Below, one piece after another: positions 56,245 to 64,000 of a stretch of 64,000 nt of DNA. A program made the position numbers and the translations under genes. Positions within the stretch are counted from its first letter, which is position 1, and every line of letters starts with the position of its first letter. This DNA is from Chrysogorgia sp. JL179-B06 (taxonomy: Eukaryota; Cnidaria; Anthozoa; Scleralcyonacea; Chrysogorgiidae), in NCBI GenBank assembly GCA_035772405.1, contig JAYKKM010000072.1:995501-1059500 (forward strand), written 5' to 3'. The notes beneath the pieces were generated by a model. That model was not told the DNA's origin. It worked only from the letters and a program-made list of their open reading frames with translations, and searched no databases.

Positions 56245-59200
56245 CTAAAAGATTAAAATTATTACCAACTCTATCAAAGGTACTTATCCTGACCAGCTGA
56301 CAATTTAAGAAAATAAAGTATTAAGAAACAAACTCTGAATATTAACATCAAGATTTGAGTATAGTGCAGGGTCTGAAATTTGCGGTATCACGATATCCAC
56401 AGGATACCAAAATTTCGTTTTGGGTACTAACTTCTGTTTTACTTCTATCCTGACGGGATACCACAAAATTTCAAAAATCGGGATGGTGGTAAATGCCTCC
56501 GGTGGTCTCCCGATAGCTTTGTTAGATTGAGGGAAGACTGGGTACGAGGTTGTTGCCTACTGTATATCAGTAAACAAATCGGGTGATAGCTTCACTGATG
56601 GAAGTGGTACAGGTACATGAACACTAAACTGATCGAAGTGCAGAAAATAATCGTAGAGATTATAGGCCGATCGATAAAATGTAAATACATGTGCGAATTT
56701 GAAAAACGTTCATCGAAAATGTTCAGCAAGTTGGAAATAATAATTTGAACAAATATGTTAATGTTGGTCAATGCTTTGAGTTTATTTAATTCAGAATCTG
56801 ACTTAATTCAGAGTCTGACTCTGAAAATGAATTTGGTGGATTTTAGTGTTAAATATTATAAAACTGGGCTTTATATGATTATTTAATGTTTTCCACTATC
56901 CAGTTGTGATGATGACTTGTCACTGGTGTGCAAGTTACAGTAATATTTAATATTGTATTAAAAACATCATATTTGGTCTTGAAATAAGCTTAGATGGTGA
57001 CTGGGCTAGATATGATGTACAGTTACACACACAAATAGTGGGTAGGAATTTAGGATAGTGGAAATCATGGTAACTAGTATCCAGAAGTGGGATACTGGAT
57101 TCCCAGGAGGGATACTAAAACTTTGAACCCTGGTATCCCAGTGGGATACTGAAAAAAATTAAATTTCAGACCCTGTAGTGCCCTAACCAATTAACAATAT
57201 GAAATATTTTTGTGTAAAAATACTCAGGAAAACACAATTTATTTATTATCGAAATCACTAGAGTAGTTGAGTGGTTAATTGTTGTTTTGGAAACCAACAT
57301 ATTGGAGGGGTCAATTTGAATGTACCATGTGATATGAAGTTAATGCATTACATGATTCAACAATATAATTATTTGCTCTGCACAAATAACAATTTCATAA
57401 CAAGTCTTGTTTCTTCAAAGATGGAAGTTAAGGCAAAACTCTAACCATAATATGGCTTGAAAAAATTCATTTTGATCATTTGGCCAATGTTTTCGAATCA
57501 AATGGTTTTGCAACTGCAGGATCTAAGCTAGGAATGCCAATGGCTCCTGATGACATCAATGTTAATCTGCTTCCACACTTTGCCTTCTTCGAACAATCTA
57601 ATCTATTTTATGCTTTTGACTGCAGTAATCTGTGCATTTGTTGATGATTTAAACACCAGCATTGAAGTGATGGACTGTTTGGAAGCTGATTTACGTGCAA
57701 GCGTTTGGCATTGATGATGCTGCAGTTACAAATCCATGTCTCAAAAACATTGGCCAAATTAAATGAATTTTTCAAAGCCATACTTTGGTTGGAGTTTTGC
57801 CTTTGACAAAAAAACTTCCATCTTTGGAGAAACAAGACTTCTTGTTATGAAATTGTTTTATTGTAATTCGTGCCAGGTAGATGTATCTTTGAATCATGTG
57901 ATGCATTAACTTCATATCACATGGTACATTCAAATTGACCTCTAACGTTGGTTTCCAAACAACAATTAACCACTATAATGATTTCGATAGTAATGAAAAA
58001 CAAATTTTGGCTAAGTTGTGGTAAATTATGATACACTCATAATTTACCAAGTGTAAATGATTCACCAACAGGGCCGGATTAACGTCACGTGAGGCCCGTG
58101 GCAGATTTTCAGCGCGAGGCCCCTGTACCCCCCCCCCCCGGTTATGAAAACCTAACTAATTGAATTCAAAGACACAAAATTGTTAAATAATCGTTTTCAA
58201 TTTTATCCGCAAATCATCGCAATTTCGATTGTGTCAACAAGTATAAACAGGATCATATAACAGCTCAGCGCAACTAGAGCTTACATGCATATTGCATATT
58301 TTCCTGGGGCCAAGCCTAGGGGGCGAGGCCCTTAAATGGGCGAGGCCCTTAAATGGGCGAGGCCCTTAAATGGGCGAGGCCCTTAAATGGGCGAGGCCCT
58401 TAAATGGGCGAGGCCCTTAAATGGGCGAGGCCCTTAAATGGGCGAGGCCCTTAAATGGGCGAGGCCCTTAAATGCGCGAGGCCCTTAAATGCGCGAGGCC
58501 CTTAAATGCGCGAGGCCCTTAAATGCGCGAGGCCCTTAAATGCGCGAGGCCCTTAAATGCGCGAGGCCCCTAAATGCGCGAGGCCCCTAAATGCGCGAGG
58601 CCCCTAAATGCGTGAGGCCCCTAAATTCGCGAGGCCCCTAAATTCGTGAGGTCCCTAAATGCGTGAGGCCCCTAAATGCGCGAGGCCCCTAAATGCGCGA
58701 GGCCCCTAAATGCGCGAGGCCCCTAAATGCGCGAGGCCCCTAAATGCGTGAGGCCATAAATGCGCGAGGCCCCTAAATGTGCGAGGCCCCTAAATTCACG
58801 ATGCACCTAAAATGGGTGTGTCCCAATAGAAAATGGGCATGTCCCAGTAAAAATGGGCGTGGCCCAGTAAAGCGCGAGGCCCGTGGCATATGCCGCATCT
58901 GCCACCTGGTTAATCCGGCCCTGTTCACCAAGTGTAAATGTCAAATATTAACTTTAATATATAGTTTTAACCCTTTGACGCGCAGCGTCCGATATATCGG
59001 ACACCATGCGCCAGCACAGGTTTTGGCCAGCTAACTCCCGTGGCAGTGACTGAAATGTCCCGTATGTTACATCATTCGATTCACAAGATTCTGGCAGTCA
59101 TTTTGCTATATAGTGTGTTTACAAAGTGTTCAAGGAGCTCGATTTCTTAAACTTTTAAACTTTTGGCCTTTAAATTTTGTCTGACGGGATGTAAACAATG

Positions 59201-62200
59201 TCTGGCGCTAGGAATAGGTTTACGTTGGAGGAAGTATTGGGAATTCTGGATGAAAATTATGCTATTCCAGGTGATGGCGAGAACTCAGATATTGATTCTG
59301 AGTTTTCTGACTTGGATGCCGACTTTCCCGACGATGAAGAAGTGCCACTTGTCCTAGACGATGTTGATTTTGTTGAGTCTGACAACGAAGAAGAACCGGT
59401 TACAGTCACCGCTGAGGCTTGTCAAGCAGGGCGATTACCAGCGTTTGACTTTACTGACATTGAGTGGGCTGATGAAGCCAGTGGTGAACCATCTCAGCGT
59501 GGAAAATTCAGACAACAGGTAGGTCCAACCACAGTTCTTCGAAAAGAAGCAACTGCTCTTGATTTTTTTCAGTTGTTGTTCACTATGAACATTGTGAAGG
59601 CAATTGTACTTCAGACCAACAAGTATGCTCTGCAATGCCTTGAAGCTAATCCAAGTTTTCAGAATGTTACTGAGGTAGAGCTGATGGCATATCTTGGTTT
59701 GGTGATTGCCATGGGAATGCACCATGTTCCTAGTGTTCGAGACTACTGGTCAACTGACTGGGTGTTAGCAGTACCAGCACTAGCTCGAGTAATGCCTGTC
59801 AAACGTTATGAACTGATAACTCGGTTCCTACATGTGAATGACAATGCCACAATGCCAGCAAGGGGAAGTCCTAACTTTGACAAACTGTACAAAGTAAGAC
59901 CTTTCATAGAAACCATTCGGGCCAACTTTGCATCTCAATATATGCCTCACAAACAACTGTCTGTTGATGAAGCGATGATCAAGTTCAAAGGTCGAACATC
60001 GCTAAAACAGTACATGCCCAAGAAACCAATCAAAAGGGGGATAAAAATGTGGTGCAGAGCAGACAGTGTCAATGGGTATTTATGTGACTTGGACATCTAT
60101 ACAGGAAAAACTGCAGAGGGCATTCAGAACAACCTTGGGTTCACAGTCGTGACAAAATTATGTACAAGTATTTTTGGAAAATGGCATCAAGTGTTTTTTG
60201 ACAATTTCTTCACAAGCTTGGAACTGGTGCAAAGTCTGTTTACTAACAAGACACTTTCATGTGGAACTGTTAGGTCAGGAAGAAAGGGTTTCCCACAAGA
60301 AATGTTCAACAAGAAATTGAACAACAAATTGCCACGAGGTAGTGCTACATTCCGCTTCAAGGGGCCCATTGTCGCAGTGACCTGGATGGACAACAGGGTG
60401 GTGAATGCTGTCTCAACTATGGAGACACCGACAGGCAATGCAATGAAACCAGTAAAACGGCGAAAGAAAGATGGGGACCAGGTGGACATCCAATGCCCGG
60501 AGCTAATTTCTACCTACAACAGCTACATGGGTGGAGTCGACAGGAATGACCAAATGAAATCCTACTACGCAATCAGATGTCGAACCAGAAAGTGGTGGCA
60601 CAGAATCTTTTTTGACCTGATTGACCGCTGTGTTGTGAATGGTCATATCCTTGAATCAGAGTCTCCAAATCACAAGAAGAGAAGTTTGAAAGATTTTCGG
60701 TCAGATCTTGTCAAACAACTTATTGGTGATTTCACTTCTCAGAAAAGACCTGGTCGCCCCTCGATGGAAACTCTTCCTCGCTTTACCGAAAGGCATTTTC
60801 CTAGCTGTTTGCCTGCTAACGAGAAAGGCAGAACAAAGGAGAGAAGGTGTGCAGTATGTTCAACGAAAGAAAAGCCAAAGAAGTCCTCCTACTATTGTGA
60901 AGATTGTGATGTAGGATTGTGTCCAGCACCCTGCTTCCGTATTTACCACACCAGATAGTAGGGGATTTAGATGTTGCTATGGAAACAGTACAGTTGCTGA
61001 TGCTATAGTAGTTATGAACAGTATGAACTAAATATTATTTTAGTTTCATTCTTTATTATAATATTCTGTGCATGAAATACCAAAAATAACAATTATTCAT
61101 TTTTTGGTCTATTTTTAGAATGTTTATTGTTCCGATTGTTATGTAATTTCCTAGATTTATAGTGACAAATAATGTTATAATATATTGAAATGATATATCA
61201 TTAGAATGCCTGAAAACTGGTCTTTCTTGTAAGAGGTTTCTTACAATTATTGTAGCTGCAGGGGAATCTCTGACTGCCCTTACAACTATTTCAAAAGATC
61301 AAAATATAGAAACAGCGATGATTGGCAGCTCCTGTTGCCATGGAAACAATCACTGTTGTCCTCTGAATATTATTAATGATTCCCTATCATCTGGGCATCA
61401 ATTTGATATATAGCGTTCACAGGTGTATAGCTAGACTACCTTTATACTAAGGCTAACAACAATGCAACTCAAAATATAATTTTTTTTCTGAAAAAAATCT
61501 ATCCGTCAAAGGGTTAAAAGTCGTTTAAAAACATCAGTTTACCTTTGGTGATCATTTCCTGTATTTTCAAAAACCAAAAGCAACAGATCTTACCTTAGTT
61601 GTCTTTTTGACATCCTTCTTTTGTCTAACTTTATCCTTTGCAGACCTGAATAAAGTACACAGGACATTGTTAAATTGAAGTGTGCTTGTAAAAGACAAAC
61701 ATTACAATAGGAATTACAGTAAAATGATGGCAGCAACCCTTTTGGAGTTGTGAGTTTTCTAACTGTGGCGGTTTACTTGTTTTTTCCCAGACAGTTTTTT
61801 TTACCCAAACTTCCTCACCCTGGCAGCATCCAGAAACACATCAAGCAGTTTCTCTCAGACAATTCATTGTTCTCATAGGTTCATTACCTCAAACAATGTA
61901 GGTAGAAAAGTTAGTCATCACAGAGAAAAAGCAAGCAATGTTATTAAATTGTGTAAAAAAAGTAGAGTGCTGCGTAGACAGTGTTTTGAATATATAGCAA
62001 GGTGAAAAGGTAAACTGCCAAGAATTTAGTAACAAAATACTGACGTTTCGAGCGGAGCCCTTATTAAATGTTTGGTGTCAGATGTGACAGATTGTTCACC
62101 AATGCCAGAACATACATGAACAAGATGCCCACTAGGGAATTAACTTGGGCTACTTGTGCTTAATTGTGTCCTGTAAAACACACAATAGAACAGACAGAAA

Positions 62201-63247
62201 TCAATGTTCTCTTTGCAAATTCCTCAATTTGCAACCCTAGGTAAGGTACAGCTGCTAACCGTAATCGGTGTGTGCGATTGTAAGCGTGTTTACATTCCTT
62301 GTGAATCTTATCACAACTTTACTACCGTATATTTCTTTGGATAGTTTGAACACTGGAGCAATAGTGAACAAAGATGATGCATGAAGATGAGCACACCGTG
62401 TGGTTTTGCAAAGCCTTTCGGGATGATGCAATAATTGCAATTTGTCAACCCAAAAAATAATACAGAAACGCTGCTGAAACCTCGACTCAGCTACCACAGG
62501 TACTACTTTAGCAGAGTAATAACTATTTTTTTTGTCATGCTATCATTAATAATAATAATAATAATAGACGTATTAGGAGCATTATACAAGTCTCAATGCT
62601 CTTACAACAATATATTCTTAAATTTACTGATAAAACTTATTACAGTTTCGTTATAAGATAAAGCCTACTACATATATTACCACTATGAACAAAAAAAACA
62701 AATTATTAATTTAAAAAAAGAAAAGTCTTAACTGCTGACTTAAAATTACCCAACATATCAAAGCTTCTAATTTCCTGTGGTAATGAATTCCACAGTTTTG
62801 GTGCCGAAACCGAGAACGCTCTGTTTTGGATTTTGGCTCAATTAGCACCTAGGTTGGTTTTCAGTCACTACTGGCAAGATTTAAATGCCTTTGCTTTAAA
62901 CATCCGTGTCTAACATTCCTCTATCGTGGCGCATAATGATCTATTGCTTCACTCTACGGCCATATCCAGGGGGTTTGAGAAGTCACCATCAAAACTTACC
63001 GAATAGCTTGTTCTCTTTGAGCCTTTCGCACTTCAGGCTTCTGGTTTCTTTTGGCTATTATATTTTCCAAAGTCGCTCCCTGGATGGCTCGCTGGAATTT
63101 CACATTTCGTCTAGTCCTCTTCTTAGCGACTTCTTCAATTGAGCCTTTCTTGTTTTTCCGTCGATATAACACAGTCCACGAGATTTTACGAGGATTTCTC
63201 TTCATGAGAAATGAGCGTTCACACTTTTTACTCAAAAAATTGAAGCA
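56161..63247 (-). CDS. RPL24: Ribosomal protein eL24 gene (5' end outside window)
   Basis: Exons on the minus strand: 63247-63000, 61645-61594, 56244-56161, joined with matching phases. The protein reads [73 protein letters not shown], a short lysine-rich linker, and ends [10 protein letters not shown], the invariant eL24 C-terminus. The first ~30 codons (MKVELC… region) are not found up to 64000, so the N-terminal exon lies further right. eL24 is a cytosolic large-subunit ribosomal protein. The last intron (5.35 kb) holds four DNA-transposon-type elements, including an intact piggyBac; the preceding intron holds a LINE tail and a Penelope-type fragment. Confidence 0.96.
56367..57175. mobile_element. 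Non-autonomous DNA transposon, CAGGGTCTGAAATTT ends
   Basis: Inverted ends CAGGGTCTGAAATTT / AAATTTCAGACCCTG, with repeated GATACCA and GGGATAC words near both ends. Flanks share TAGTG on both sides; a hAT-like 8-bp duplication is not clear. Confidence 0.65.
57249..57989. mobile_element. Foldback element in RPL24 intron
   Basis: Arms of ~220 bp: ATCGAAATCACTAGAGTAG, GTGGTTAATTGTTGTTTTGG, TCAATTTGAATGTACCATGT, each inverted at 57830-57989. The middle codes for nothing recognised. Confidence 0.75.
58069..58923. mobile_element. hAT-type non-autonomous element carrying a minisatellite
   Basis: Ends CAGGGCCGGATTAAC and GTTAATCCGGCCCTG-type, flanked by an exact 8-bp duplication TTCACCAA (58061-58068, 58924-58931). 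No transposase. More than half is the 17-bp minisatellite. Confidence 0.85.
58318..58795. repeat. 17-bp minisatellite GGGCGAGGCCCTTAAAT, ~28 copies
   Basis: Units change in order from GGGCGAGGCCCTTAAAT through GCGCGAGGCCCTTAAAT to GCGCGAGGCCCCTAAAT, with divergent units at the right end, as expected from directional expansion. Confidence 0.9.
58971..61513 (+). mobile_element. Complete piggyBac transposon
   Basis: TTAA (58967-58970), then CCCTTTGACG; at the other end CGTCAAAGGG, then TTAA (61514-61517). Exactly one intact transposase ORF lies inside, on the strand opposite to the host gene RPL24. A 16-bp palindrome GTCCGATATATCGGAC lies 16 bp inside the left end (58987-59002) and could be a transposase or host-factor site. 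Confidence 0.95.
59198..60958 (+). CDS. piggyBac transposase (586 aa, intact)
   Basis: Single uninterrupted frame from ATG at 59198 to TAG. It has an acidic N-terminal region (~20-70), then the DDE_Tnp_1_7 RNase H-like catalytic domain. The three aspartates are D257 in [14 protein letters not shown]335 in [12 protein letters not shown] and D448 in [14 protein letters not shown]; moth piggyBac uses D268, D346 and D447. The C-terminus (~550-586) is a cysteine-rich finger, [17 protein letters not shown] and [10 protein letters not shown]. The enzyme cuts at TTAA and excises without a footprint. With its TIRs and target duplications intact it could be active or very recently active. A domesticated gene is less likely because the TIRs are present. 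Confidence 0.95.
   Translation: MSGARNRFTLEEVLGILDENYAIPGDGENSDIDSEFSDLDADFPDDEEVPLVLDDVDFVESDNEEEPVTVTAEACQAGRLPAFDFTDIEWADEASGEPSQRGKFRQQVGPTTVLRKEATALDFFQLLFTMNIVKAIVLQTNKYALQCLEANPSFQNVTEVELMAYLGLVIAMGMHHVPSVRDYWSTDWVLAVPALARVMPVKRYELITRFLHVNDNATMPARGSPNFDKLYKVRPFIETIRANFASQYMPHKQLSVDEAMIKFKGRTSLKQYMPKKPIKRGIKMWCRADSVNGYLCDLDIYTGKTAEGIQNNLGFTVVTKLCTSIFGKWHQVFFDNFFTSLELVQSLFTNKTLSCGTVRSGRKGFPQEMFNKKLNNKLPRGSATFRFKGPIVAVTWMDNRVVNAVSTMETPTGNAMKPVKRRKKDGDQVDIQCPELISTYNSYMGGVDRNDQMKSYYAIRCRTRKWWHRIFFDLIDRCVVNGHILESESPNHKKRSLKDFRSDLVKQLIGDFTSQKRPGRPSMETLPRFTERHFPSCLPANEKGRTKERRCAVCSTKEKPKKSSYYCEDCDVGLCPAPCFRIYHTR
61594..61645 (-). CDS. RPL24: RPL24 52-nt exon
   Basis: Acceptor TTATTCAG, donor AAG|GTAAGA. 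Completes R and encodes [17 protein letters not shown]. Ends in phase 0, as needed by the last exon. Confidence 0.88.
61957..62061 (-). mobile_element. Penelope-type terminal fragment
   Basis: Same family as 10500-10640 (AGTGCTGCGTAGACAGTGTT, ACTGACGTTTCGAGCGGAGC). It is truncated before the CTGANGA half of the hammerhead-like core. Confidence 0.55.
62546..62840 (-). mobile_element. LINE 3' end (CR1/L2-type)
   Basis: Minus-strand frame [19 protein letters not shown] ends [12 protein letters not shown] (62706-62708), followed by 3' UTR and an (ATT)n tail at 62548-62566. No frameshift in the part that remains. Confidence 0.8.
63000..63247 (-). CDS. RPL24: RPL24 internal exon (core domain)
   Basis: Acceptor CCTTCTAG, first codons [13 protein letters not shown]; donor TTCG|GTAAGT. 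82 codons plus two bases. Confidence 0.93.
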
Positions 63248-64000
63248 CTAGAAGGATTAGGCATTGTGGTTACCAGTAAATTGTATCAAAGCTCTGAGGG
63301 ACTGATGTTCAATGGCAGGTCATAGCAAACTACATTTTTACACGTGTTCGCTTAGTTTATTAGGGAATGGGTATGGGTACGCTGGTACACGTACCACGAA
63401 CATTTTTTGAAAACAGACTATATATTTTAGGCATCATTTGTTTGCTTAAAAAGGATCCTTCAACAAAGCCGTTATTGTTTATTACTGCATATTTCATTCA
63501 CTGATATCATAAATAGTAGAGGAAAATTTTGGATTTCAAGTTTATGGGCTTAACTGTTTAATGAATATTTCCATTTATACAGTTACAGTTGTTATTGTTT
63601 ATAGCTTGAATGAGTTGCTAATGTATAATACGCTAATAAAATTGAAATTCAACCACACACACTAAGTATTTCACTAAACTTTTTTAGTGAACCTGTATTA
63701 AAGAGGCCCAACCTGTATTAAAGAGGCCCAACCTAGCCAACTTTACTAATACAGGTTGGACTATCCAAACACAGGGGGACAATCTCATACCATTGTTGTG
63801 CTTGCTGAGATTACAACCGCTTTTTGAGCATGTGCATATACAATCTAAGCACAAGGACAATCTCCATCACACGGAGGTATATAATTGTCGGAATTTTGTC
63901 ACTTATATGCAAATAACCATATAAATTTATTTATTTAGCTTCGCATCTAAAAAATACATAGAAGAAGCAGGGTCTTATGATTGCACATGCGTATAACAGT
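63248..64000. other. RPL24 intron to window edge
   Basis: A 20-bp unit CCTGTATTAAAGAGGCCCAA is tandemly doubled at 63691-63731, with an inverted AATACAGGTTGG nearby. No N-terminal RPL24 exon found. Confidence 0.5.

Larger units (their letters stand above)
61646..62999. other. RPL24 intron with TE fragments
   Basis: Holds the Penelope-type fragment at 61957-62061 and the LINE tail at 62546-62840. The rest is unassigned. Confidence 0.5.

Noticed and set aside
61646..62999. Intronic snoRNA in RPL24
   Set aside because: Ribosomal protein introns often host snoRNAs, but no convincing C/D or H/ACA box arrangement was seen here by eye.

Overview
The window is nuclear DNA of an AT-rich animal genome. 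Its genes are split by GT-AG introns, and it carries CR1/L2-type LINE tails, Penelope-like elements with GIY-YIG ends, hAT and piggyBac transposons, and many foldback MITEs. The mix fits a marine invertebrate, most likely a cnidarian (anthozoan). I infer this from gene structure and repeat content, not from a species-specific marker.

Three host genes can be assembled exon by exon with consistent splice phases. (1) A complete lambda-crystallin / L-gulonate 3-dehydrogenase gene (CRYL1-like, minus strand, 38834 down to 17361): seven coding exons, 325 residues, about 1 kb of coding sequence spread over 21.5 kb. Its fifth intron holds a ~10.1 kb satellite of a 17-bp unit (20824-30912) and a 5S-rRNA-derived SINE-like element. 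Other introns hold foldback and TTAA-flanked MITEs. (2) A complete A20/TNFAIP3 gene (plus strand, coding 49846-53986): OTU deubiquitinase domain plus eight A20-type zinc fingers, 859 residues, with a TATA box, a kappaB-type site, a CRE and a noncoding first exon upstream. (3) The 3' part of a ribosomal protein eL24 gene (RPL24, minus strand, 63247 down to 56161); its N-terminal exon lies beyond the right edge. The last RPL24 intron contains an apparently intact piggyBac transposon (58971-61513, 586-residue transposase), a hAT-type non-autonomous element with a 17-bp minisatellite (58069-58923), and two more inverted-repeat elements.

Layout: 1-17.3 kb is gene-poor and holds LINE, Penelope-like, SINE and MITE remnants, with one unidentified coding-like stretch near 12.4-12.9 kb. 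17.3-38.8 kb is the CRYL1 gene. 38.9-49.2 kb is repeat-rich intergenic DNA: a SINE cluster disrupted by a BED-finger hAT remnant, LINE and Penelope ends, and a ~0.95 kb near-perfect foldback. 49.2-54.2 kb is A20. 54.2-64 kb is RPL24 with its transposon-filled intron.

The observations most worth a second look are the intronic satellite, dispersed hammerhead-ribozyme-like motifs whose stem I arms co-vary between families, the putative NF-kappaB feedback site in the A20 promoter, and the intact piggyBac inside a ribosomal protein gene.
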